From NCBI GenBank assembly GCA_027459525.1, contig DAIDIC010000143.1, positions 11,187 through 75,186 of the forward strand: a stretch of DNA of 64,000 nt. Reading direction: 5' to 3'. This DNA comes from JAJYBV01 sp021812265 (GTDB lineage Bacteria > Chloroflexota > Ktedonobacteria > Ktedonobacterales > JACDGC01). Shown piece by piece: positions 50,312 to 60,093 of this stretch. The translations under genes were made by a program, and so were the position numbers. Each line of letters opens with the position of its first letter. The first letter of the stretch is position 1. A model generated the notes under the pieces. It was given only the letters and a program-made list of their open reading frames with translations. It was not told where the DNA came from and ran no database searches.

Positions 50312-52561
50312 GTGAGTCAAATACCTGCCTTTTCAAATTCCAATGATGATTCTATGCTCATTTCCCGCAGAGAACAAGATCGAATTCTTGAAATTGAAAA
50401 GAAAATCCGCAGAATTTTATTTGGCGGAAACGCAAGCGATAAATCGCACACACCCATCCTTTCTTTTCAAGAAGCGTTGCAAACCGCGGTTACTTTTTTT
50501 GCAACAAACATGGAGGAAACACTGGTTGAACTGTGGCTTATCGATCGTATTCCTTGGGCAAAACGTAACCATTCAGATCAATTGCATTTGCTCGCATGGG
50601 TTTCTCCCCGGTCGCCCGCAATTCCCCAAAAATCTGGGCGCGAGCCAAATGAACTGATTTCAGCGGCGTTGCTTGCCGGACGGCCATTGCGCTTCGATCA
50701 AGCAAAAAGTGATTTTCAGGTTCGCAAATGGGCAAAATCAGCCGATGTTAACCCCGACCACATAGAAGTATTTTTTGGAACACCAATCTTTTTTCAGGGC
50801 GAGCCATATGGTGTGCTGGCAGTTGGAACAAGCGCCGATCCAAGCTATGAACATGTTGAGCTTATTGACGCCTTTGTCGACTATATTTCCATGGCGGCGC
50901 ATTCCCTGCACGCTTTAAGTGATTTAGCCGGATTGCAGGAGATTTACGAAAAATCTTTGGCCTACTCCTCTCACTTGCAAGCAGTTCTTACCCTCCCGGA
51001 TCTAACGCTTATCTATTCTAACGCTGTTTTTGATAACCTTTTTCAAATCGGCCCGGATTTTTGGGGGCAAACATTAGAAACGGCTCTGCCAGAGATTTCC
51101 GGTGAACTGCGCCGTCATTTGCAATTAAATTCTTTCATTCAAAATAAACAGCAAAAATACACCGCAACATTAACGCTGCGCCTGCCCGGCGGTATTTCTT
51201 ATTGGGAATTTATCGTTTCGGTTTTACCAACTGCTGATGATAAAAATGTATTGCTGAATATCGAAGCTTCTGATATCACCAGCTATGTAAATCGGCTGAA
51301 TGCTTTACGCAATGAAACCCGAACAGCGCAGGAGCGAGTGGCGCAAATGGTTGCGCTGCACAATGTATCGCTGGATTCAGCGCGGCGCTTCGGCCAAGAT
51401 CCGCATGATCTGTTGCTGAATATCTTAAAAAAGATGATGGATATGGCAGGCGCCGACAAAGCAAATGTAGTATATTGGAACAACACGCGGCAAAGCCTAG
51501 AGCAAATCGCTGTCATTGGGCTTTCCGATAATGAAACAGATACATTCAGCCAAATTACTCTTACCAATGCGGCGTTTCAAGCCGGCGAGATTTTCTTTGA
51601 GTCGGACTATAAGCATTCGGCGTATTATACTCCGGAAATTGATAATTCGGCAATAAAAGCCGTTATGAGCGTTCCCATGAAATATCGGCTGAATGTTATC
51701 GGTGTTATCAACCTGATTTTCACTGAATCGGCGCCGATATACCATGAACAGCGAGCTATTCTTATATCGCGCGAAGATATGTGGCTGATGGATTTATTTG
51801 CCGCGCAGGCAACCGGCGCCATTGAAAATTCGCGCACATATCTTGAGCTTGACCGAGCATATCAGCAAACACGCTCGCTAAAACGGCGGCAAGACGATTT
51901 GCTGCGCCGGCTGGCCCACGATTTAAAAACGCCATTAACCGGATTAAAAGGGTTTATAGAGCTTGCGCAAGAAACTAAATCTTCCAAAGAATCACACGCT
52001 ATGCTGTCCGACGCTTTCAGCAGCGCGGAACGCATGGGAGATATTCTTGACCATATTTTAGAGTATTCTAAAAATCCAGAGTTGCAAAAGGTGACGCTTG
52101 CCCCTGCAAATGTTAAAGAAATTATTACCGAAAGCGCCGAAGAGTGGAAAAATCAGATTAAAGCGCGCCGGTTAAGCCATACCATTACTGTTCAAGCGCC
52201 GGAAGCGGCATATATTTTGGCCGATAGCAACGGATTAAAAGAAGTTTTAGACAATAGCATAAGCAACGCCGTTAAATATAGCCCTGCAGGTGGAAACATT
52301 CTTATCCAAGCAATAGCAAACGAAGCGCTGCGACAGGTAACCATCCGAATTATTGATAACGGCATTGGTATAGACCCTGCCGCGCACGCAAAATTATTTC
52401 AACCCTATCAGCGCGCCGAAGCAGCCAACGGAATAGAGGGCAACGGACTAGGCCTATATCTTTCCCGTCAATTGATAGAAGCAATGAACGGAACATTCAT
52501 TCTTGAAAGCAGCGCTTTGGGCAACGGCAGTGTTTTTGCAATAACACTGCCAACTCCATAG
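50312..52561 (+). CDS. Sensor histidine kinase with GAF, PAS-like and GAF domains
   Basis: 749 residues from GTG 50312 (GAGGG upstream). Domain order: a GAF domain (about 40-210, ending YGVLAVGTSADPSYEHVELIDAFVDY), a PAS-like domain (225-330), a second GAF domain (350-515, MVALHNVSLDSARRFG ... AVMSVPMKYRLNVIGVINL), then HisKA with the phosphoacceptor His536 (LLRRLAHDLKTPLTGL) and HATPase (DNSISNAVKYSP, DNGIGID, GNGLGLYLSRQLIEAMNG). No transmembrane segment is seen, so it senses a cytosolic signal. No response regulator is adjacent, so its partner is unknown. Confidence 0.9.
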   Translation: MSQIPAFSNSNDDSMLISRREQDRILEIEKKIRRILFGGNASDKSHTPILSFQEALQTAVTFFATNMEETLVELWLIDRIPWAKRNHSDQLHLLAWVSPRSPAIPQKSGREPNELISAALLAGRPLRFDQAKSDFQVRKWAKSADVNPDHIEVFFGTPIFFQGEPYGVLAVGTSADPSYEHVELIDAFVDYISMAAHSLHALSDLAGLQEIYEKSLAYSSHLQAVLTLPDLTLIYSNAVFDNLFQIGPDFWGQTLETALPEISGELRRHLQLNSFIQNKQQKYTATLTLRLPGGISYWEFIVSVLPTADDKNVLLNIEASDITSYVNRLNALRNETRTAQERVAQMVALHNVSLDSARRFGQDPHDLLLNILKKMMDMAGADKANVVYWNNTRQSLEQIAVIGLSDNETDTFSQITLTNAAFQAGEIFFESDYKHSAYYTPEIDNSAIKAVMSVPMKYRLNVIGVINLIFTESAPIYHEQRAILISREDMWLMDLFAAQATGAIENSRTYLELDRAYQQTRSLKRRQDDLLRRLAHDLKTPLTGLKGFIELAQETKSSKESHAMLSDAFSSAERMGDILDHILEYSKNPELQKVTLAPANVKEIITESAEEWKNQIKARRLSHTITVQAPEAAYILADSNGLKEVLDNSISNAVKYSPAGGNILIQAIANEALRQVTIRIIDNGIGIDPAAHAKLFQPYQRAEAANGIEGNGLGLYLSRQLIEAMNGTFILESSALGNGSVFAITLPTP

Positions 52562-52563
52562 CA

Positions 52564-53226
52564 TTACTTCCGCAGCAGCGCTACCTGTTCCAACAGTGTT
52601 TTGGGTTCCAACCGCTCGCGATAGTCTGGCTTGGTATACGCAAACCGAATAACTCTATCGGAGTCGATTATATATGTTGCCGGTATCGGTAATTCCCATG
52701 TTGCGACGCCGTTAGCTTTTACTATATCCAGTCCTGCTTTTAAATATATTTCGCGAATATTCTCCGGAACAGTAAACAGCACTTTATATTGCCGCAGAAC
52801 TACAGCGTTCACATCACTAAGGACCGGAAACGCCAAATGATGCTTCTCCGTTATTGTTAATGATCCATCAGGCAATTCGGGAGAAATCGCAATTAGCTCT
52901 GCTCCTAATTCATGTATTTGGGGCAATATTTCTTGATACGCCCGTAATTGAATATTGCAATATGGACACCAAGCTCCACGGTAAAAGGTCAACACAACCG
53001 GGCCATTCACTAAGAGAGCGCTCAAATTTATCTCTTGACCTGTTGCGTTCGGCAACGTAAAATCTGGCGCCAATACTCCTTTCTGCAAAGCGGTTTTTTC
53101 AATATTCGTGGCAATTAAATCTTGCACACTTTTATTGTAAATAATGGTTGTTTCCGCCGATGTTCTTTCACGTAGTTTTCGCAATTGTGTTTCCAATGTT
53201 TGTTCAGGTTGATCGCTCATATTCAT
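52564..53226 (-). CDS. Peroxiredoxin (AhpC/TSA family)
   Basis: 220 residues from ATG 53226; ATG 53220 and 53238 are alternatives and none has a strong ribosome site. Thioredoxin fold with the peroxiredoxin motif FTLPNATGQEINLSALL, then VVLTFYRGAWCPYCNIQLRAYQEI, whose Cys pair CPYC holds the peroxidatic cysteine. It reduces hydroperoxides with a thiol donor. The N-terminal helical region of about 45 residues (QTLETQLRKLRERTS) is an extension seen in some members. The NrtS-like gene is next upstream. Confidence 0.88.
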   Translation of the reverse strand: MNMSDQPEQTLETQLRKLRERTSAETTIIYNKSVQDLIATNIEKTALQKGVLAPDFTLPNATGQEINLSALLVNGPVVLTFYRGAWCPYCNIQLRAYQEILPQIHELGAELIAISPELPDGSLTITEKHHLAFPVLSDVNAVVLRQYKVLFTVPENIREIYLKAGLDIVKANGVATWELPIPATYIIDSDRVIRFAYTKPDYRERLEPKTLLEQVALLRK

Positions 53227-53269
53227 ATTCCCAGTCATTAGTTTTTTGAGGCTGCTGTTAGCCTTCAGT

Positions 53270-53548
53270 TCAAGCATTATTTTGCAGTTTGCGAAACTGT
53301 GCTTTGCCATGAATAACTCCGGTAGCTGCAACCACATAAGGCACGCAATAGGTTAAAACAATCGAAAACAATAGCGGCGCTGTAAAATGTCTCGACAATA
53401 AATCACTCATATGATTAATCACTGTAAGAATTGTCCCGACAATCAATGCAATTTTTAGTGAATGCCATGCCGTATCGCGTTCAAACATCATCTGTAACAT
53501 AGCAATACTGCCACTTTTCATCAGAAATATTTTTTGAAAGGAAACCAT
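53270..53548 (-). CDS. NrtS-like small membrane protein
   Basis: 92 residues. The sequence WHSLKIALIVGTILTVINHMSDLL ... APLLFSIVLTYCVPYVVAATGVIHG fits the NrtS family of small nitrate/nitrite transporters (Sxxx ALVVGTILxLIN, LTYxVPYxV). Two transmembrane segments. ATG 53548 is used; ATG 53521 would remove nine residues. Transport of nitrate or nitrite is inferred from the family. It sits upstream of the peroxiredoxin gene on the same strand. Confidence 0.7.
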   Translation of the reverse strand: MVSFQKIFLMKSGSIAMLQMMFERDTAWHSLKIALIVGTILTVINHMSDLLSRHFTAPLLFSIVLTYCVPYVVAATGVIHGKAQFRKLQNNA

Positions 53549-53673
53549 TAATTACATGCGCGCGTTCTGCCGGTTCAGGTATCCTCTCATACATACATCG
53601 GATCGACAGTATCGGATCATAAACTTTGTTTTTGTTGGAAAGATTGGTCTTAAGTTGATACGTTAGAATATGC

Positions 53674-54162
53674 TCAAGGGTTAGTTATCTGCGGAAATGT
53701 ATTGTTATCAAATACCGTTCCATGCCATTCGTCCCACGAAACGGCTAAAGTGGCATATCTATTTTCTGGGATATTAAAAATTCCAGAGAAAGAAAATGAA
53801 TTGACAACAGTATCAGTTTTAGCCGTTTCAACAGGTATCCCCCAATGTTTGAACTGTACCTCATAGGTATAATATGTTGATGGATATTGAGGTGGCAGAC
53901 CCATAAATGCTATTGAACTATCTGGTAACGAATACGACAATCCGTTAATATCTTTATACGCCATCTCAATATTCAAAGTGGTATCTGTTGTTGAAATGAT
54001 TTGTGTATGGCCGTTTTGAACTTTTGAGAGAGTTATCACAACCTCATCCGGATGGGAGGCAAAATTCTGTACAAGCAAAACCACATTCTCAAGCACAAAA
54101 ACGCCAATAACAATGCGAATCAGTACTGTGCGGTTAAAAATTTTTCGCAGCCATTTCATCAT
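53674..54162 (-). CDS. Hypothetical membrane-anchored protein
   Basis: 162 residues from ATG 54162 (AAAGGAAAAAC upstream). One N-terminal transmembrane helix (LIRIVIGVFVLENVVLLVQNF) and an extracytoplasmic beta-rich domain (VVITLSKVQNGHTQIISTTD, YYTYEVQFKHWGIPVETA). No family is recognised. AT content is higher than in most neighbours. Confidence 0.65.
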   Translation of the reverse strand: MMKWLRKIFNRTVLIRIVIGVFVLENVVLLVQNFASHPDEVVITLSKVQNGHTQIISTTDTTLNIEMAYKDINGLSYSLPDSSIAFMGLPPQYPSTYYTYEVQFKHWGIPVETAKTDTVVNSFSFSGIFNIPENRYATLAVSWDEWHGTVFDNNTFPQITNP

Positions 54163-54210
54163 GTTTTTCCTTTCACGCCTCAATGCGCAGGATGTTATAC
54201 TTAAACACAC

Positions 54211-54763
54211 CTGCTGGTTTCATGAACTATAAGCGTTCCAATTAAATGGTAAAAAGAGCCGGTATCCGCTTGAGTAGAGCGCCAAGTTTTGCGCGTTAGG
54301 CAACGCTTGCTGTTTCTGCCTGCAACAGATACATGGAAAGTCCTTAATGAGACGTATGGCGGCTTATATTTAGGACATACAGCGCGCTTTATGTTCAAGA
54401 TGTATCAATTGCCGCTATTGACTTATGGCATTGCCTCCAAAAGATACCCAGTGAATAAGCAAATCCTAGATCTGCAAGAATTGCCCGTAATGATCCCCAC
54501 TCCCTGAGCTGTTGTCTGTTTTTTTGTAAAAATTTGCTGTGAACTGAAAAATTTTCCCCCAATTTCCTGCAAAATTTGTAACATTTGCCATTTCTCTCTG
54601 CTCTAATATGCGCAATATCCGAAATATGATATGTATCTATGTTTATTGCGCAAACCCATACGCTCAAAATATTTCTTTTTTTCAGTGAGCGGCGCAACAT
54701 ACAGCAGATATTTGCTTCAAAACCGGTACTTTACACATACAATTTTTTACACAGGAGCGCTTT
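54211..54763. other. Long intergenic region, possible gene remnant
   Basis: About 550 nt. A frame at 54289-54507 reads PATDTWKVLNETYGGLYLG and ends VMIPTP with plausible codons, but starts with TTG without a ribosome site and has stops just upstream; it may be the tail of a decayed gene. The rest, 54510-54760, is AT-rich and should hold the promoter of the nitronate monooxygenase gene. Confidence 0.35.
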
Positions 54764-56218
54764 ATGGCAAACCCTAAAATCATACAGGGCGGAATGGGAA
54801 TAGCAGTCTCTAACTGGAAGCTGGCAAAAGCGGTTTCACAAACTGGCAATCTAGGCGTTATTTCTGGAACGGTTATCGGCCTTGTGCTGGCTCGCCGCCT
54901 GCAAATGGGAGATTCCAATGGAGATTCGCGGCGCGCGTTAGCGCACTTTCCCAACCAAGAAGTGGCTCAGCGAATTATTGATAAATACTATATACCAGGC
55001 GGAAAACCAGAAAATATCCCATTTAAAACAGTGCCCATGCTCACCATGCCACTGCGCAGTGATGTGGAAGAGTTGATTATTGCAGCAGCGTTTACCGAAG
55101 TGTGGCTGGCTAAAGAAGGTCATTCCGGTGTTGTCGGCATGAATGTGCTGGAAAAAGTGCAACTGCCGCATGTAGCCGCGCTTTTTGGGGCAATGCTGGC
55201 CGGAGTAGATTATATTCTTATGGGCGCCGGCATACCTACCCAAGTTCCCGGTGTACTAGACGCGCTCGCTGAGTATCGTGAAACAGCTTATAAAATAGAT
55301 GTCGATCTGGCCGATAAAGATGATAATTTTGAAATTCGTATGAATCCCGCCAAATACTTCCCGGATAATAAACCGCAGTTAAAACGACCGCAGTTTCTGG
55401 CAATTATTTCCTCAGCAGTGCTTGGAAAAATGCTCATAAATAAATCTTCCGGCAAAGTAAACGGGTTTGTGGTCGAAGGGCCAACCGCCGGAGGACACAA
55501 CGCGCCTCCACGCGGCCCAATGAAGCTGAATGAAAAAGGCGAGCCGATTTACGGTGATCGCGACGCAGTAAATTTTCAGCAGCTTCGCGAATTGGGGCTG
55601 CCTTTCTGGATGGCAGGTTCTTATGCTCACCCCGATATGATTCAAAAAGCGCTGGATGAAGGCGCCATGGGCATTCAGGCAGGCACTATATTTGCCTTAT
55701 GCGACGAATCCGGCTTTGCTGAAGATGTAAAACAGGCAATCAGGATAAAAGGCTATAATGGCGATATGTCGGTTTTTACCGATCCACTGGCTTCTCCAAC
55801 CGGATTTCCTTTTAAAGTAGCCTTACTGGATAATACACTGTCAGAAAATGACGTATATCAGCAAAGACCGCGCCGCTGTGACATCGGACGACTGCGCACA
55901 CCATATAAACGAAGTGACGGCATTGTCGGCTATAAATGCCCGGCAGAGCCGCTGAAAGATTATATTCGCAAAGGCGGCAAAGAAGAAGACACCGCCGGCA
56001 GAAAATGTCTATGCAACGCTCTCATGGCAAATATCGATCTTGGGCAAGCCCACCCTTCCGGCTACCAAGAGGAAAAATTGGTAACGCTGGGCGATGACCT
56101 CAGTTTTCTGCGCGGAGTAATGTGCAGCGCATCCGACAGATATACCGCGGCTGACGCGCTGGAATATTTAATGCAAAATGTAAAAGCGGAAAGCGCCATC
56201 GGGGTTGGCATAGCCTAA
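54764..56218 (+). CDS. Nitronate monooxygenase
   Basis: 484 residues, with ACAGGAGCGCTTT before the ATG. A TIM-barrel FMN enzyme: IIQGGMGIAVSNWKLAKAVSQTGNLGVISGT at the start, later GFVVEGPTAGGHNAPPRG (catalytic-His region) and GAMGIQAGTIFALCDESGFA (FMN-phosphate region). Members oxidise alkyl nitronates, or as 2-nitropropane dioxygenase-like proteins have other roles. Longer than short class members (about 350 residues) due to inserts around 80-110 and 400-440. It is followed by a strong hairpin. Confidence 0.88.
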   Translation: MANPKIIQGGMGIAVSNWKLAKAVSQTGNLGVISGTVIGLVLARRLQMGDSNGDSRRALAHFPNQEVAQRIIDKYYIPGGKPENIPFKTVPMLTMPLRSDVEELIIAAAFTEVWLAKEGHSGVVGMNVLEKVQLPHVAALFGAMLAGVDYILMGAGIPTQVPGVLDALAEYRETAYKIDVDLADKDDNFEIRMNPAKYFPDNKPQLKRPQFLAIISSAVLGKMLINKSSGKVNGFVVEGPTAGGHNAPPRGPMKLNEKGEPIYGDRDAVNFQQLRELGLPFWMAGSYAHPDMIQKALDEGAMGIQAGTIFALCDESGFAEDVKQAIRIKGYNGDMSVFTDPLASPTGFPFKVALLDNTLSENDVYQQRPRRCDIGRLRTPYKRSDGIVGYKCPAEPLKDYIRKGGKEEDTAGRKCLCNALMANIDLGQAHPSGYQEEKLVTLGDDLSFLRGVMCSASDRYTAADALEYLMQNVKAESAIGVGIA

Positions 56219-56260
56219 ACCTAAAACGGCGCCAGAAAAATATATCTGCTTTAATTGCAT

Positions 56261-56287
56261 AGAGGGCGGCTCCAAGAGCCGCCCTCT
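56261..56287 (+). terminator. Hairpin after nitronate monooxygenase gene
   Basis: A perfect 11-bp stem AGAGGGCGGCT / AGCCGCCCTCT with a 5-nt loop, 43 nt after the stop. No U tract follows (GCGTGTGTG), so intrinsic termination is likely but not canonical. Confidence 0.7.
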
Positions 56288-56329
56288 GCGTGTGTGTATC
56301 CCGTGCGCCATTAAAAAACGATATCAGTG

Positions 56330-56463
56330 CAAGACTTTCGCTTTAGCATGAAAAAATCGGGGCTGTAAGGGACGGCGCCCCTTGTACAGGGTTCCGGGGT
56401 GTCCCCAGACCTCCCTTTGTTGCAGATACGAAATATGCGCGTCTCTTTCAAGCGAAAGCCCTA
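56330..56463 (+). mobile_element. MITE-like element, copy 7
   Basis: 134 bp with ends CAAGACTTTCGCTTT and AAGCGAAAGCCCTA. The short flanking match AGTG (56326-56329 and 56463-56466) is weaker than for other copies. One arm of the inner palindrome is altered (GTAAGGGACGGC), so this copy is older. It lies between convergent genes. Confidence 0.8.
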
Positions 56464-56474
56464 GTGTATGTTTG

Positions 56475-57275
56475 CTAGCCGATATATACAACCGAAAACA
56501 TACTGGAGCTATCCAAAATTTGCGGTTGAGAAATCGTTTGACCATCTTGCGACACTAATTTAACCGCCTGCTCTGCCGCATCCCCCAAAGCCAAAGATTT
56601 GCCTTCGCGCATATACGCCGCATTGGTAAATGTAACTGAATGATAGTTTGCCATAATAGGATGGTTTACATTCACACTTGGCGCTTCCTCAATCCATTCC
56701 GCCGAACAGAGACAACTGGCGTAATTGAGTGTTTCGGTAAACAATTGGCCGCTTGTTTTATCATTAACCGTAATTTGCCATGTATTTACGCCGATATTCA
56801 CAATAGAAACACTCATCTCATCCCCCGGCAGCAAATTAATCTGCGAAATCGGCTTTGGCGCGCTGGGCAGCGTTTCTATCCATGCGTAATAATATGGCTT
56901 GCCGTTTACCACTTGCTGATCTGTGCCGGCCTGTATCAACGATGGAGACGGCGCCACCCCGCCAATGCCTACCCATGTGGATGAATCTGAATTCACCGGC
57001 TCGGATACCTGCGGCGTTTGCCATTCCGCCGAAATGCGTGTTACGTCCCGCGCGCGCACAATATACCCAGACCAGTTAACGCTGCCTGCTGCGTGATAAT
57101 TGGGGTGATCATTGCCAACAATAACTACAGTATTGGGTTTTCGCTGCGGCCCAAATGTTATACCATCGATTGTTATTGCTCCGCTGCAAGAAGAGACGGC
57201 TAAAGTAATCGCCAGAAGAAATGTAACCAGCGCTATATTTTGCAGCGCCACAAACGTATTTTTATTTCTATTCAT
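56475..57275 (-). CDS. Eqolisin-type (peptidase G1) acid protease, lipoprotein
   Basis: 266 residues from ATG 57275; no ribosome site is clear. A signal sequence ends in a lipobox-like VSSC (Cys30). The mature part follows the G1 family: VNWSGYIV, ISAEWQTPQV, WVGIGG, then the catalytic Gln115 in SLIQAGTDQ and the catalytic Glu193 in SAEWIEEAP. G1 proteases use a Gln-Glu dyad at low pH and were first known in fungi. It is probably exported and membrane-attached. It stands alone. Confidence 0.85.
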   Translation of the reverse strand: MNRNKNTFVALQNIALVTFLLAITLAVSSCSGAITIDGITFGPQRKPNTVVIVGNDHPNYHAAGSVNWSGYIVRARDVTRISAEWQTPQVSEPVNSDSSTWVGIGGVAPSPSLIQAGTDQQVVNGKPYYYAWIETLPSAPKPISQINLLPGDEMSVSIVNIGVNTWQITVNDKTSGQLFTETLNYASCLCSAEWIEEAPSVNVNHPIMANYHSVTFTNAAYMREGKSLALGDAAEQAVKLVSQDGQTISQPQILDSSSMFSVVYIG

Positions 57276-57729
57276 ATTTTGTGTTATAAGAGATGGTTTA
57301 CAATAGTGTTGAATCATGCACATCACATCATTAAGATTTTTTAAGATATGCGTTACCTATTTTCAATAAAATCATTCATGCCGTTGAATGAGAGATAACG
57401 CAGAAACATACACTCTGATTTACTCAAATAGCCATGGTTATTGCAAAAGCGTTATAACGCAATACAGCCCATGTCATTTCTATTAAGAAATAGCATCGTT
57501 TTTTAAGAATTTGCTGAGATTTTATAGTGGCAAATCACCGAAAATCGGATAAACGCCACGGCGCAATAGGTCAATCATATATATATGTTAAAATATACAT
57601 AAATGTTTTAGGGAGATATCCCCAAACGCCGCAATAGCGCGCGGCCTGCCTTCAACCCTGCTCTGCGCCGTTGTCACTGCGCGGCGCCAGCAATCAGTTT
57701 TGTGGAATATTTACAAAAAATTGTCGATA
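57276..57729. other. Intergenic region without recognised gene
   Basis: 454 nt, AT-rich with an alternating TATATATATG tract near 57578, then a GC-rich segment 57611-57690 just beyond the pyruvate kinase stop. No convincing terminator or ORF. The eqolisin promoter should lie here. Confidence 0.4.
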
Positions 57730-59175
57730 TTATGCGTCCCCAATTCGGTGCAGTTTTACAAAATTAGTCTTTGCTTTACGCGCGACCGGCATGCCGCCAA
57801 GAATTACAATTCTGTCTCCTTGCTGCGCCAAGCCTTCAACCTGCAAATACATATCCACCCAAATAATCAGTGACTCTGTTGTCTCCATTAAATTGGCTTT
57901 ACGGGGCGTTACCCCCCACCAAAGCGCCAGTTTATTCAGAACCGAATCATCCGGGGTCAGCGCAATAATCGGCTCGCCGGGGCGTTCTTTGGAAATAAGG
58001 TGCGCCGAAGATCCGCTGCGGGTAAACACAACAATTTGCTTCGATTGTGATTCATCCGCCAAAACCCGCGCAGCGTTACTGATAGCGTATGCCGGCGTCA
58101 TGAGGATTTCGCGCTCTATTCGCGGCAGCTTCGTTTGCGCCGCATCCATTTCCACAGCAATCCGGCTCATAACTATCACTGCTTCAATGGGGTATTTTCC
58201 CGTTGCCGTTTCTCCGCTGAGCATAATTGCGTCAGAGCCATCTAATATTGCATTTGCAACATCACTTACTTCAGCTCTTGTGGGCCGGGGATTCTGAATC
58301 ATAGAATCGAGCATCTGCGTTGCCGTTATCACCGGAATACCCAATTCATTAGCCCTGTGAATAATTTTCTTTTGCACCAAAGGCACTTGCTCCAGTGGAA
58401 TCTCCACTCCCAAGTCACCACGCGCCACCATAACGCCATCTGATAGTTTCAATATTGCGTCTAAATTTTCCATCGCTTCCGGTTTCTCAATCTTTGCAAT
58501 CAACGGAACTAGCGGAGCGTCGCCACTGATTTTCTGCCGTTCAGTTTGAATGGCTTCGCGCGCTATCTCCAAATCCTCGGGTCGGCGCACAAAACTCAAG
58601 GCAATATAATCAACGCCATGGGCTATACCAAACGCAAGATCGGCGCGATCTTTTTCAGTAAGCGCCTCTGCCGAAACCTTAACACCCGGCAGGTTAATCC
58701 CTTGATGTTCGGCCAATTGCCCGCCATGGATCACTTTGCAAACAGTGTCTGTGTCATTAGTCGAAGACACCTGCAATTCAATCAGACCATCCGAAAGCAA
58801 AATAGTATCGCCGGCGCGCACATCATGTGGCAATTCTGAATACGTAGTGCTTACTACAGCCGCAGTTCCCTCCATTTGCTTAGTGGTAATAGTAAATTCC
58901 GCGCCGGTTTCCAGATGAACGGGAGTATGATCGAGCAACGAACCGGTACGAATTTTGGGTCCCTGCAAATCTTGCAAAATTGCCACAGGCTTCTTCGCTA
59001 AAAGGCTTAATTCACGGATATCTGCGATTACCCGCACAAAATTATCATACGTTCCGTGAGAAAAATTCAGCCGGGCAACATCCATACCAGCTTGAATCAG
59101 CCGCAAAATCTGGTCTCTTGAATCAGAAGCAGGGCCAAGAGTACATACAATTTTTGTTCTGCGAATTAAAGCCAT
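57730..59175 (-). CDS. pyk: Pyruvate kinase
   Basis: 481 residues. Signatures: RRTKIVCTLGPASDSRDQI at the N-terminus, MDVARLNFSHGTYD, the active-site segment IAKIEKPEAMENLD (catalytic Lys), MVARGDLGVEIPLEQVP, and TATQMLDSMIQNPRPTRAEVSDVANAILDGSDAIMLSGETATGKYPIEAV. It makes pyruvate and ATP from PEP and ADP at the end of glycolysis. No extra C-terminal PEP-utiliser domain. The PHP phosphatase gene ends 13 nt upstream, so both form an operon. Confidence 0.95.
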   Translation of the reverse strand: MALIRRTKIVCTLGPASDSRDQILRLIQAGMDVARLNFSHGTYDNFVRVIADIRELSLLAKKPVAILQDLQGPKIRTGSLLDHTPVHLETGAEFTITTKQMEGTAAVVSTTYSELPHDVRAGDTILLSDGLIELQVSSTNDTDTVCKVIHGGQLAEHQGINLPGVKVSAEALTEKDRADLAFGIAHGVDYIALSFVRRPEDLEIAREAIQTERQKISGDAPLVPLIAKIEKPEAMENLDAILKLSDGVMVARGDLGVEIPLEQVPLVQKKIIHRANELGIPVITATQMLDSMIQNPRPTRAEVSDVANAILDGSDAIMLSGETATGKYPIEAVIVMSRIAVEMDAAQTKLPRIEREILMTPAYAISNAARVLADESQSKQIVVFTRSGSSAHLISKERPGEPIIALTPDDSVLNKLALWWGVTPRKANLMETTESLIIWVDMYLQVEGLAQQGDRIVILGGMPVARKAKTNFVKLHRIGDA

Positions 59176-59188
59176 AATGTATACAACC

Positions 59189-60013
59189 TTACTTAGCTTT
59201 TAAAGATCGAAGCCGGGTCAAAGACTCCGGGGGCACATATCGGGCGCCAAGCGAAGTAGCGTGTATTCCCGGGCCATGATAATCACTGCCGCCGGTGGGA
59301 ATAAGAGAATATTTTTGGCACAGCAGCAGCAGTGACGCAACATCTGCGGCGGAATATTCGCCATAATAAACTTCCAGGCCCTTCAAACCGATATCGACAA
59401 GTTCTGCCAAATGGCGTTCTAAATCGGCAATAAAAAGGGGATGCGCTAAAGAAGCCAAGCCATCGGCAGCGGTAATCAGCCGCACAGCTTCATTTGGTGA
59501 AAAAGGGTTACGCGGCGCATAACCAGGCTTGCCGCGTTTCAAATATTTATCAAAGGCGTCGGCGACCGAATTGGCGGCGCCAATTTCAATCAGCGCGGCG
59601 GCAACATGCGGACGGCCAACAGCGCCATCAGCGTGTTTTTTCACCATATCATACGTAATGGGAATCCCAATTTTCCGCAGATTTTCCACCATAGTTTTGC
59701 CGCGCTGTTCCCGTTGACCGCGGCGTTCGGATAATTTTGTCTGAAAATCTTCATGAGTATAATCCAGAAAATATCCCAACACATGCGCTTCACCGCTTTG
59801 GTTAGGCAAATCGGTGTTTATTTCTACCCCAGGAATTACTTCAACACCATATGTGGTTCCGGCAGCAAACGCTTCCGCCAAACCAGCGGTTGAATCGTGA
59901 TCGGTCAACGCAATAGCAGTTAAACCCGCTTCATGCGCTTGGCGCAATAGTTCCGCCGGAGCAAACAGCCCATCAGATGCGGTTGAGTGCGTATGCAGAT
60001 CGATATGTTCCAA
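59189..60013 (-). CDS. PHP-domain phosphoesterase (nucleotide bisphosphate phosphatase / RNase AM-like)
   Basis: 274 residues from TTG 60013, supported by GGAGG 8 nt upstream; longer in-frame starts lack a ribosome site. The PHP metal motif IDLHTHSTASDG opens the protein; further metal residues lie in ALTDHDSTAG, GVEINTD, LAHPLF, and GGSDYHG. The layout matches PHP proteins that hydrolyse 3',5'-nucleoside bisphosphates or 5' ends of short RNAs. pyk follows in the same operon without an obvious link. Confidence 0.88.
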   Translation of the reverse strand: MEHIDLHTHSTASDGLFAPAELLRQAHEAGLTAIALTDHDSTAGLAEAFAAGTTYGVEVIPGVEINTDLPNQSGEAHVLGYFLDYTHEDFQTKLSERRGQREQRGKTMVENLRKIGIPITYDMVKKHADGAVGRPHVAAALIEIGAANSVADAFDKYLKRGKPGYAPRNPFSPNEAVRLITAADGLASLAHPLFIADLERHLAELVDIGLKGLEVYYGEYSAADVASLLLLCQKYSLIPTGGSDYHGPGIHATSLGARYVPPESLTRLRSLKAK

Positions 60014-60093
60014 GAAATATTCCTCCGATTTTTCAGCAAAACCTATGCTCTTCACATAGTTCTATATGGCCTCGCCACGCAATGTATCAACAT

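Noticed and set aside
54289..54507. 72-residue frame as an intact gene
   Set aside because: TTG start without a ribosome site and stop codons directly upstream; kept only as a possible remnant within the intergenic entry.
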